Below are positions 17,075-24,796 of a stretch of 64,000 nucleotides of DNA, piece after piece (positions within the stretch are counted from its first letter, which is position 1; every line of letters begins with the position of its first letter). This DNA is from Amniculibacterium aquaticum (GTDB taxonomy: Bacteria > Bacteroidota > Bacteroidia > Flavobacteriales > Weeksellaceae). A program made the translations under genes and the position numbers. The notes under the pieces are model-generated. The model had not been told where the DNA came from, did no database searches, and saw only the letters and a program-made list of their open reading frames with translations. Location: assembly GCF_003852705.1 (NCBI RefSeq), contig NZ_REFA01000011.1, forward strand, positions 23,184 to 87,183, in the 5' to 3' direction.

Positions 17075-17225
17075 AATAATTATTGAATACTTTGTAACAT
17101 TTTCAGGAAATTTACTACCAATAAAATGTTAAATCACAGTTAACAACAAAAAGTAAACACAAAAAACACCTCCTTTTTTGCAATGAAAAGGTAGATTGAG
17201 ATAAGAATAGAAAATAGACTAAAAT

Positions 17226-19877
17226 ATGAAAAAATCGTTATCACTTTTCTTGCTTTTGGTATTTGCCATAGCATTTTCCCAGAAAAACATTTCTGGAGTA
17301 GTAAAAAACTCCGAAGGAGAGACGGTGTCCTCTGCCAGCATCACCATCGAAGAAAAAGGAAAAGACGCCATCGTAGCGTATGCCATTTCCAATGCCAAAG
17401 GAGAGTATAAAATTTCTTTTAACTCGGCAGATCCCAATTTGGACATCAAAGTAAAAGCTTTCAATCACAAAACTTTGGTGAAGGAAATCAGCAATAACGA
17501 TCAGCAACTTAATTTTACCCTGCAAACCGAGGCTACAGAGATTAAAGAAGTAAAACTGAAGGCGAAAATGATCACCGCTAAAGGCGATACCATTTCCTAC
17601 GACCTGAAAGCTTTTGAAAACAAATCGGACAGAACCCTTGCGGATGTTCTAAAAAAAATGCCGGGAATAGAAGTGGGGAAAGACGGTGGTATTTTGTACC
17701 AAGGAAAACCACTTATCAAATTTTATGTCAATGGAAAAGATCTTATGGAAGGCGGCTACGGAACGATCAACAACTCTTTGCCCAAAGATGCTGTGGCAAA
17801 GGTAGAGATCATGGAAAACCACCAACCAATAAAAATTCTTCAAGATAAAGTCCCTTCCGATCAAGCAGCAATGAACATAAAACTGAAATCCAAAGTCACC
17901 ATGACCGGTCGTGGCGAGGTAGGCACAGGTTTTATCGATCCTTGGTTGTGGAATGTAAAACTTACCCCCATGTTTTTTGGTCAGAAAAACCAATGGATTG
18001 TTAATTACAAAACCAACAATGTTGGAGAAGATGTGGAGAGAGAAGGCATGATGCTTTCTTTTGGATCCCATTGGGAAGGAGTGAGAAGAAATGCTTCCCA
18101 AAACGATTGGCTGAATGTAGAAAACGCATCCGTACCCAACCTGCCTCAAAAAAGATATTTGATGAACAATGTTCATTTCCTTTCTGCAAATTTATTGACC
18201 AATCCATTCAAAAATAAAGAATGGGAGCTGAAGGCCAATGCCAACTACACCAACAATGTGGTGAGCCGTGAGTCGTACAGCCAGATCAACTATTTTGCTC
18301 CCATCAACTCTACGGTAGTAACCAATCTTCAGAATAAATTTTACACCAACAAAGCCAAAGGAGAATTGATCTTTACAAAAAATGCCAAGAAAGGCTTTTT
18401 TAAAAACACAACAACCTTTAACCAATTTTGGAATGCCGATAGAGCCGATGTACAAAGAGGTGCAGCAACCGGTGCAGAGTCCATCGAGTCGCCTACTTCT
18501 TCTTTCCAAAACTCGTTGAGCGCGATATTGCCGTGGAAGGAAAAAATGATCAACCTGAAATCGTACATCAACTACCAAAACGACAGACAAACTTTGGATA
18601 TTGCACCGGCTTCTTATGTCAACCTGAACTTGCCGTTCCCGAGTACTTCGGAAATGCTAAGACAAGATTTCAAAATGAAAACCATAGAGGCCAATCATTC
18701 TGCCAATCTTAGTTTGAGCTACAAATATTGGACTTTCACCCCAGAAATTGGTTTGAATTTTTCCAACAATACGATCAACTCGGATTTGATGTTCAGAAAC
18801 GGTGGCACGCTTCAGACCATGGGACAAGCCTTCCAAAACGATTTGGAGTTTACCGATCTGAAACCGTATGCGTCTTTGGGCATTAATTACAAATCCGATA
18901 ACTGGATGATGTTTGCGGGATTGCCGTTTAATTTTAAAAACATAAAAGCAGTTGATCCGCTCAGAGGTTTGGATCGTTCGGCACACAAAATAACCTTCGA
19001 GCCCAATGCTTTTGTTCAGTACAAATTTCTATCGTTCTGGACGGCGAATGTTTTTGCCAATATGAACCATAGTTTTGCAGATATTTCGGATGTTTATGCC
19101 GGTTTACTTCTTGGTTCGCCGTCGTCACTTTCCGCCATGAACCCGAACAATCCGTTCAGAGAAAATCAATCGAAATCTACAGGAATCCGAATTCAATACA
19201 GAAATCCTTTGAACAATTTGTTCTTTAATGTAGGCACGAACATAAGCGGTAACAAAAGCAACTTGACATCGTCACCATTTGTGAACTCTTTGGGATATGT
19301 GGTAACCAATTATATCGAAAGAGACAACAGTTCTAACTCTTTTGCTGCCAATGCTGAGGTGGGAAAATACTTCCCGGCCATCAAGTCGAATGCATCGGTA
19401 ACTTTCAGCTACAACGAGTCCAAATCTGAAATGATCCAAAACAATATTTTGTTCGACAACAAATCCGAAAGCCAAAGTTTAGGTTTCAAGTTCAACAATT
19501 CTTATTTTTCTTGGATGAGTGTCGATTATAACATGAACTACAATTGGAGCAAACAGATCAGTACACTTACCAACAGATCCTTAGGGTATCAGCATAATTT
19601 GAGCACCTACTTCTATCCGATAGAAAACCATACCGTAGGATTTGCTTGGGATCAGCTGAACTCCGGTACTCCGGACAATATGTACCACAATGCATTTTAC
19701 GATTTGACCTATCAGTACACTTGGTCCAAAAAGAAAATTGATTTTGAATTGAAGTGGAATAACATCGCGAACAAAAAAGTATTCGAAAGGTATTCCGTAG
19801 GTGCAACATCGGAAAGCTATACCAAAATCCAACTTAGACCGAGTCAGGTCATGTTTGCTGTTAAGTTTAACTTTTAA
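17226..19877 (+). CDS. TonB-dependent receptor-like outer-membrane barrel with carboxypeptidase-regulatory domain
   Basis: The 883-residue protein has a signal peptide (to about AFSQ, residue 19). A carboxypeptidase-regulatory-like Ig fold follows at about 20-105 (ISGVVKNSEGETVSSASITIEEK), then a plug-like domain at about 120-220 (LADVLKKMPGIEVGKDGGILYQGKPLIKFYVNGKDL). A long beta-barrel resembling the OMP_b-brl_3 group ends in the terminal strand VMFAVKFNF. It lies between GLPGLI genes on both sides with terminators between transcripts. The cargo is unknown. Confidence 0.85.
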   Translation: MKKSLSLFLLLVFAIAFSQKNISGVVKNSEGETVSSASITIEEKGKDAIVAYAISNAKGEYKISFNSADPNLDIKVKAFNHKTLVKEISNNDQQLNFTLQTEATEIKEVKLKAKMITAKGDTISYDLKAFENKSDRTLADVLKKMPGIEVGKDGGILYQGKPLIKFYVNGKDLMEGGYGTINNSLPKDAVAKVEIMENHQPIKILQDKVPSDQAAMNIKLKSKVTMTGRGEVGTGFIDPWLWNVKLTPMFFGQKNQWIVNYKTNNVGEDVEREGMMLSFGSHWEGVRRNASQNDWLNVENASVPNLPQKRYLMNNVHFLSANLLTNPFKNKEWELKANANYTNNVVSRESYSQINYFAPINSTVVTNLQNKFYTNKAKGELIFTKNAKKGFFKNTTTFNQFWNADRADVQRGAATGAESIESPTSSFQNSLSAILPWKEKMINLKSYINYQNDRQTLDIAPASYVNLNLPFPSTSEMLRQDFKMKTIEANHSANLSLSYKYWTFTPEIGLNFSNNTINSDLMFRNGGTLQTMGQAFQNDLEFTDLKPYASLGINYKSDNWMMFAGLPFNFKNIKAVDPLRGLDRSAHKITFEPNAFVQYKFLSFWTANVFANMNHSFADISDVYAGLLLGSPSSLSAMNPNNPFRENQSKSTGIRIQYRNPLNNLFFNVGTNISGNKSNLTSSPFVNSLGYVVTNYIERDNSSNSFAANAEVGKYFPAIKSNASVTFSYNESKSEMIQNNILFDNKSESQSLGFKFNNSYFSWMSVDYNMNYNWSKQISTLTNRSLGYQHNLSTYFYPIENHTVGFAWDQLNSGTPDNMYHNAFYDLTYQYTWSKKKIDFELKWNNIANKKVFERYSVGATSESYTKIQLRPSQVMFAVKFNF

Positions 19878-19893
19878 CAAAATAGAATTGATT

Positions 19894-19930
19894 AAAAGCC
19901 CTTTCAAATCCAACTGAAAGGGCTTTTTTG
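19894..19930 (+). terminator. Terminator after the TonB-receptor-like gene
   Basis: A 13-bp stem (AAAAGCCCTTTCA and complement), 8-base loop and T run. Confidence 0.85.
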
Positions 19931-19950
19931 TTAAAAAAATATTAAATTTT

Positions 19951-19980
19951 ATTGAGATTTATCAATAAGTCATATCTTTA
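19951..19980 (+). promoter_or_regulatory. Promoter of GLPGLI copies 2 and 3
   Basis: ATTG (19951-19954), 18 bp, TATCTTTA (19973-19980): one base from the TAnnTTTG consensus, 22 bp before the ATG. Confidence 0.5.
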
Positions 19981-20001
19981 AACGATTAATTAAAAAAATA
20001 C

Positions 20002-20922
20002 ATGAAAAAATTATTTGCAGCATTGGTCCTCTGTTCAACCATGGCTACGGCACAGGTACATCGTTTTGTTTACGAATACAAGTACATCCCGAACATCAAC
20101 GAGAAAGAAAAAGTCATGGACGATCTTATGGTGTTGGACATCGATGAAAAAGGATCCAGCTACGAAAGTCTAAGTAAATTGGAAAGAGATTCCGCATTTA
20201 GAGCACGATTGTTCAGTGCACAAAAAAGCATGGGAAGTGGTGGATCTCTCAGCTTTTCTGGATTATCTCGTAAGCAAGGTACGGTAGAACAGAAGGTTGT
20301 AAAAGAATATCCGGAGTACAAAACCTATCTTTTTGAAAAAGTAGATTCTGATTTGTACAAAATAGCAGAAGAAGGAAAACAAGACTGGAAAATCCTTTCC
20401 GAAACTCAAAAAATAGGAAATTATACCGCTCAGAAAGCAACGACATCCTTTGGTGGAAGAGATTGGGTGGCGTGGTTCACCACAGATTTGCCATTTCCAG
20501 ACGGCCCGTATAAATTCCACGGTTTACCCGGTTTAATTGTAAAATTAGAAGATACAACGGGATCTCACATCATGACCATGGTGGCCAATAAAAAAATGCC
20601 CAACAAAGAAGAAATTGTAAACACCAAAAAAGTTGGAGAAGCAACCATTACATTTGGGACTAAAGAAATTCCGGTAACCGTAGATCAGTTTAAAAAAGCA
20701 TGGAAAAATTATATAAAAGATCCCGCAAAAAACCTTAGAGAAATGTCATCAAGAAGTGTATCTGGTGGTGGCGGTTACTATACGACCAATACATACATCA
20801 TGAAAGACCAAAATGGAAAAGAATTGGACATGAAAGAAATGATGAAGCGAAAAGAAGAAAGTGCCAAAACGATGCTTAAAAACAACAACAACCGAATAGA
20901 GCCTAATCTATTTAAACTTTAA
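20002..20922 (+). CDS. GLPGLI family secreted protein (copy 2)
   Basis: The 306-residue protein has a signal peptide MKKLFAALVLCSTMATAQ, then the strand VHRFVYEYKY, and a family core GRDWVAWFTTDLPFPDGPYKFHGLPGLIVKLED at about residues 150-185. A charged C-terminal part contains a glycine/tyrosine stretch and ends NNNNRIEPNLFKL. Function is unknown; family members are predicted to be secreted or periplasmic. Copy 3 follows after 7 bp with a nearly identical N-terminus, indicating a tandem duplication and one transcript. Confidence 0.93.
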   Translation: MKKLFAALVLCSTMATAQVHRFVYEYKYIPNINEKEKVMDDLMVLDIDEKGSSYESLSKLERDSAFRARLFSAQKSMGSGGSLSFSGLSRKQGTVEQKVVKEYPEYKTYLFEKVDSDLYKIAEEGKQDWKILSETQKIGNYTAQKATTSFGGRDWVAWFTTDLPFPDGPYKFHGLPGLIVKLEDTTGSHIMTMVANKKMPNKEEIVNTKKVGEATITFGTKEIPVTVDQFKKAWKNYIKDPAKNLREMSSRSVSGGGGYYTTNTYIMKDQNGKELDMKEMMKRKEESAKTMLKNNNNRIEPNLFKL

Positions 20923-20929
20923 TACAAAC

Positions 20930-21817
20930 ATGAAAAAATTATTCGCACTATTGGTGCTGTGCACCACCATGGCAACCGCTCAGGTACATCGTTTTGTGTA
21001 CGAGTACAAATACCAACCCAACTCCAAACTTAAAGACACCATCTATCAAGACCTAATGGCGCTGGATATAGATGCCAAAGGCTCGGTGTACAAATCCTTA
21101 CACAAAATACAAACCGACTCGATAAAAGCAGAAATCTGGAAAAATTTTAAACCAGGTGTTACTACCAATATTGATCTTTCCGGAACCGGATCTAAAAAAG
21201 GAACCGTCAGCACTTCTGTAATAAAGGATTATGCAAAAAATGAGGTCTTTTTATTGAAAGATTTGGACGGGCAGAATTATAAAATTAAAGAAGAAGAAAA
21301 ACAGCTGTGGAAAATTTCACCTGAAAAAAAGAAAATAGGAAACTACACTGCCCAAAAAGCAACAACTTCTTGGGGTGGAAGGGATTGGACGGCATGGTTT
21401 GTAGAAGAACTTCCTTTCCCTGATGGACCCTACAAATTCCAAGGATTACCGGGGCTTATTGTAAGCATTGAAGACGCAACAGGCGGTTTTAAAATGAACA
21501 TGATCGCCAACAAAAAACTACAACCAAAAGTTGAAGTAAAAGAAAAATCACAACCCAATGGGTTGGTTTTCGATGGCGACAAAGCGATAGAAATATCCGA
21601 AGAGAAGTATAAAAAAGTAGTGAAAAACTACATTGCCGATCCTGCAAAAAGTATAAGAGAAATGGCATCCCCGAGCAGTGAAAACAGGGTGGTCGTTACT
21701 TCTTCGGTTGGCGGGAAACCATTGGACTTCAAGGAAATGATAAAAAATAAAGAAGAAAGGGTCAGAAAATCCTTAGAGTTTTTCGACAACAGCATAGAGC
21801 CTACACTTATCAAATAA
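20930..21817 (+). CDS. GLPGLI family secreted protein (copy 3)
   Basis: The 295-residue protein is a tandem paralog of copy 2. It shares the signal peptide (MKKLFALLVLCTTMATAQ), the N-terminal strand VHRFVYEYKYQPN and the core GRDWTAWFVEELPFPDGPYKFQGLPGLIVSIED. The middle of the two proteins (about residues 60-120) is clearly less alike than the ends. It ends DNSIEPTLIK. A hairpin terminator at 21822-21846 closes the two-gene transcript. No enzymatic motif is visible. Confidence 0.93.
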   Translation: MKKLFALLVLCTTMATAQVHRFVYEYKYQPNSKLKDTIYQDLMALDIDAKGSVYKSLHKIQTDSIKAEIWKNFKPGVTTNIDLSGTGSKKGTVSTSVIKDYAKNEVFLLKDLDGQNYKIKEEEKQLWKISPEKKKIGNYTAQKATTSWGGRDWTAWFVEELPFPDGPYKFQGLPGLIVSIEDATGGFKMNMIANKKLQPKVEVKEKSQPNGLVFDGDKAIEISEEKYKKVVKNYIADPAKSIREMASPSSENRVVVTSSVGGKPLDFKEMIKNKEERVRKSLEFFDNSIEPTLIK

Positions 21818-21821
21818 ATAG

Positions 21822-21848
21822 AAAAGCCCGAAATATTCGGGCTTTTTT
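21822..21848. terminator. Bidirectional terminator between GLPGLI copy 3 and the DinB gene
   Basis: An 11-bp stem (AAAAGCCCGAA and complement) with a 3-base loop and T run; the flanking genes are convergent. Confidence 0.85.
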
Positions 21849-21849
21849 G

Positions 21850-22347
21850 TTAAAAATTATTTTCATCTGCAGACGGACCGTATGCACCGGGTACCGGGAT
21901 GTTGTTCAGTCTGTAATAGACCCCCAATTGTGCTCGGTGGTGGGTTATTTGATTGAGAGAATGCCTTAGAGCTTCGTACTTGGACCAATCTTGTAGAATT
22001 TGTCCGTTCATTTTCATGGCCCATCTTCCGTCCAACTTTTCTTCGGAAATCGCATTCAAAGCCTTTATTCCGGTTTCATAATCTTGTGCAAGTTTGTCTG
22101 TCAATTCTTGTTTGGTGTTGAGGTGGGTAGGTTGGTAATCGCCTTTTCCAAAATCCAATTCGGTGGTGTTGATGATGGTTTCCGGCCAAGCAAATATCTC
22201 GACAATGTGCGTGGCAAGCGGCATCAGCTTCATGGATTTTTCGTGTGGACTGTATTCGTTTTGTCCTTCTGGGAATTGCTCAATGAATTTTTTTGTGGTT
22301 TCGAATTCGTGCTGAAATTCTTGTTTTAACAAATTTAAAGTATTCAT
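21850..22347 (-). CDS. DinB/YfiT-like four-helix metalloprotein
   Basis: The 165-residue protein has DinB-family features: HIVEIFAWPE with candidate metal ligand His47 and NQITHHRAQLGVYYR with His136/His137 near the end. In many members the residue three before the HHR pair is a second His ligand; here it appears to be Gln133, so metal binding may be altered. DinB-like proteins act as metal-dependent thiol transferases or are of unknown function. It is a single leftward gene inserted between GLPGLI pairs. Confidence 0.85.
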   Translation of the reverse strand: MNTLNLLKQEFQHEFETTKKFIEQFPEGQNEYSPHEKSMKLMPLATHIVEIFAWPETIINTTELDFGKGDYQPTHLNTKQELTDKLAQDYETGIKALNAISEEKLDGRWAMKMNGQILQDWSKYEALRHSLNQITHHRAQLGVYYRLNNIPVPGAYGPSADENNF

Positions 22348-22528
22348 AATATTTTGAAATTTAGAAGATTAAAATTAAAATAAATCTTTCATAAGTTTTG
22401 GATAAATAATGATAAACTTTTATTAAAATTTGTAACATTCCATAAATTTTGAACACTAATTGTGTACCATGAGGAAAAGAAGTTTTGTTGAAAACGCTAT
22501 TCTTCATTCATCAAAAATCAAAAATAAC

Positions 22529-23434
22529 ATGAAAAAATTAGTATTCTTAGCCCTGATGTCTGTTGGCTTTAGCTCTTATGCACAAAGCAATACAGAGACA
22601 AAAATCCCTGCCAATCGTTTTTTTTATCAATTGACCATCAAGCCTAAAAAAGATTCTGCAAAATTGGAAAAAGTGATGACCGTATTGGATATTACGGATA
22701 AAAAATCGCTTTATCAGGATTATACAATGCTAGCACAAGATTCAATCATCAAAGTGAAAGTCGAAGAAATGCAGAAAACCAATGTTTTCAAGGATATGTC
22801 CAAAGATATTGTGATGCCTAAATTCGCCTATAAAGTAGCCAAAAGCTATCCAGAAATGAACATTCAATATTCCGAAGGGATGATGAACGGGATGTCTCCG
22901 GTACAATTGGCATACAAAGAAAATCCGCAATTCAATTGGAAAATTACAGGCGAAAAACAGAAAATAGGCGAGTACAATACCCAAAAAGCTACCGCAACAT
23001 TTGGAGGTAGAAATTGGACGGCGTGGTTCTCCAATGATATCACTTTGCAAGACGGACCTTACAAATTCCACGGATTACCGGGATTGATTGTAAAAGTAGA
23101 AGATACCGACAAAAATTATTCTTGGGAACTAAAAGGAAACAAAAAAATAGACGATTTCCAGGAAGAATCCTATGCTGAAAAAGTAAGACCTGGTGGTGCC
23201 GGAAGAGTGGTTGAGGTAAGCCGTGACAAATTTGAGAAAACATTTTCCGACTATAGAAAAGACCCTTTTGCTTCGGTAAGGCAACACATCCCAGCGAACA
23301 TGATGTCGCAAAAAATGCCAGGCATGGACAAGACCATCGGAGAAATGGTAAAAGATCAAGAGAAAATGATGAAGGATTTTTACAATTCCAACGACAATCC
23401 TATAGAATTTTGGACTCCTGAGAAAAAGAAATAA
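22529..23434 (+). CDS. GLPGLI family secreted protein (copy 4)
   Basis: The 301-residue protein starts at ATG 22529, giving the signal peptide MKKLVFLALMSVGFSSYAQ; the frame is open further upstream but those residues are not signal-like. The N-terminal strand is NRFFYQLTIKPKKDSAKLEK, and the family core GRNWTAWFSNDITLQDGPYKFHGLPGLIVKVED is at about 165-200. The C-terminal part is methionine- and lysine-rich and ends NDNPIEFWTPEKKK. Copy 5 follows after 19 bp and shares the KPxKDSAK element, so copies 4 and 5 form a second pair. Confidence 0.92.
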   Translation: MKKLVFLALMSVGFSSYAQSNTETKIPANRFFYQLTIKPKKDSAKLEKVMTVLDITDKKSLYQDYTMLAQDSIIKVKVEEMQKTNVFKDMSKDIVMPKFAYKVAKSYPEMNIQYSEGMMNGMSPVQLAYKENPQFNWKITGEKQKIGEYNTQKATATFGGRNWTAWFSNDITLQDGPYKFHGLPGLIVKVEDTDKNYSWELKGNKKIDDFQEESYAEKVRPGGAGRVVEVSRDKFEKTFSDYRKDPFASVRQHIPANMMSQKMPGMDKTIGEMVKDQEKMMKDFYNSNDNPIEFWTPEKKK

Positions 23435-23453
23435 ACATCAAAACCATTTTGTT

Positions 23454-24341
23454 ATGAAAAGAATTCTTGGATTTTTTACCATTTTAGTGAGCTGTTTGAC
23501 TTTAGCTCAAAGCCATCGTTTTTATTATGAATTGACCTTCAAGCCGCATAAAGATTCTGCCAAAGTACAGAAAGAAGTTATGAGTTTGGACATCGATAAA
23601 AACAAATCCATCTACCAAGCCTATCAAATGGTGCAGATGGACTCTCTGTTAGAAGTTTCTATAGAAAACATGAAAAAAACAGGAGTCATGATGGATACCA
23701 AACAATTTGAAAATCAAAAAAAGGGATCTTTTGCCCATCGTATTTCGAAAAACAATCCGATCAAAGAAATCCTGTATTCCGATTTTTTAGGAACCGATTC
23801 GTATTCGTACAAAGAACAGCCCAATTTCAATTGGAAAATTACTTCTGACAAATCAAAAATAGGTGAATACAACGCCCAAAAAGCAAGCACCGAATACGGC
23901 GGTAGAAAGTGGACGGCTTGGTTCTCTACCGATCTTCCATTTCAGGATGGACCTTACAAATTTTACGGTTTGCCTGGCCTCATTGTGAAAATAGAAGACG
24001 AGGGTAAAAATTATTCCTGGGAGCTAAAAGGAAACAAGCAAATCAAAAAAATAGCTGATGAATTGTACTTCCAAAGCATGATGAAACAGTCCCCAATTGG
24101 GAATAAAACCATGGAGGTGAGCAAGGAGAAGTTTAACGAAAAATACGAAGCCTATAAAAAAGATCCGTTAGCAAGTGTGAGACAAATGCTTACCCAACTC
24201 CCTCCGGAAGCTCAGGTACAGATCTCCGGAGCAGGTGGACAATCGGTTTCGCAAATGATGAGAGATGCCGAAAAACAGATGAAAGAAGAGCTGGCTCGTG
24301 TGAACAACAGCATCGAAATTCCTGTTGTTAAGACCAAATAA
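23454..24341 (+). CDS. GLPGLI family secreted protein (copy 5)
   Basis: The 295-residue protein has a signal peptide ending near LTLAQ, the strand SHRFYYELTFKPHKDSAK, and the core GRKWTAWFSTDLPFQDGPYKFYGLPGLIVKIEDEGKNYSWELKGNK at about 150-195. The stretch NYSWELKGNK is also in copy 4, so the two are close paralogs. It ends NNSIEIPVVKTK. A terminator follows at 24374-24407. Function unknown. Confidence 0.92.
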   Translation: MKRILGFFTILVSCLTLAQSHRFYYELTFKPHKDSAKVQKEVMSLDIDKNKSIYQAYQMVQMDSLLEVSIENMKKTGVMMDTKQFENQKKGSFAHRISKNNPIKEILYSDFLGTDSYSYKEQPNFNWKITSDKSKIGEYNAQKASTEYGGRKWTAWFSTDLPFQDGPYKFYGLPGLIVKIEDEGKNYSWELKGNKQIKKIADELYFQSMMKQSPIGNKTMEVSKEKFNEKYEAYKKDPLASVRQMLTQLPPEAQVQISGAGGQSVSQMMRDAEKQMKEELARVNNSIEIPVVKTK

Positions 24342-24373
24342 TAGACCTTCATTTTAACTATTTATATTGTAGA

Positions 24374-24407
24374 GAAGCCCGAGAACAGTATTGTTTTCGG
24401 GCTTCTT
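24374..24407 (+). terminator. Terminator after GLPGLI copy 5
   Basis: A 13-bp stem with one mismatch (GAAGCCCGAGAAC and its complement at 24393-24405) and a 6-base loop. Confidence 0.75.
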
Positions 24408-24439
24408 AATGAGTTTTGTCAAGCTTTTGGTTTTTCTTA

Positions 24440-24456
24440 TTTAGATTAAGTTTAAA
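24440..24456. promoter_or_regulatory. Fur-family-like 7-1-7 box at the feoA promoter
   Basis: TTTAGATTAAGTTTAAA is an imperfect 17-bp inverted repeat (6 of 8 pairs) ending 5 bp before the feoA -7 element. The geometry is the same as the box at the mreB promoter. Repression by an iron-responsive Fur regulator is inferred. Confidence 0.45.
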
Positions 24457-24461
24457 TAGCG

Positions 24462-24469
24462 TATCTTTG
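24462..24469 (+). promoter_or_regulatory. feoA promoter, -7 element
   Basis: TATCTTTG, an exact TAnnTTTG match 18 bp before the GTG start of feoA. It lies inside a longer open frame that begins at 24416, which argues against that earlier start. Confidence 0.6.
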
Positions 24470-24487
24470 CGTAGAAATTTTTCAGCC

Positions 24488-24745
24488 GTGAAGAGAGATC
24501 ATTCCAATAAGTTAAGTTGTTTTCCACAGAATATCGATGGAAGAATTTGTGGGTACGATAACGACAATCTTAAAATGCCCAACAAAATTATCGAAATGGG
24601 ATTGTTGCCGGACACCCTTTTCAAAATCCTGTATCAAGCCCCTTTTAATGGACCTTTGTATATAGAATTTGGTGAAGAGAAAAGTCGAATTGCCTTGCGT
24701 GTAGAAGAGGCTCAATTCATTATTGTAGAATCGACCACAGCCTAA
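24488..24745 (+). CDS. feoA: Ferrous iron transport protein A (FeoA domain)
   Basis: FeoA is the small SH3-like cytoplasmic partner of the FeoB iron transporter. The 85-residue product shows the family pattern IIEMGLLPDTLFKILYQAPFNGPLYIEFGEEKSRIALRVEEAQFIIV. The start is GTG at 24488, chosen because the promoter at 24462-24469 lies just upstream and the residues before it are not FeoA-like. feoB follows after 51 bp. It is the first gene of a three-gene iron(II) uptake operon. Confidence 0.9.
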   Translation: MKRDHSNKLSCFPQNIDGRICGYDNDNLKMPNKIIEMGLLPDTLFKILYQAPFNGPLYIEFGEEKSRIALRVEEAQFIIVESTTA

Positions 24746-24796
24746 GCTTCTTGGCTTTTGAAGTTTTGTCTTTCGTATTAATTTTTAACACGACCC

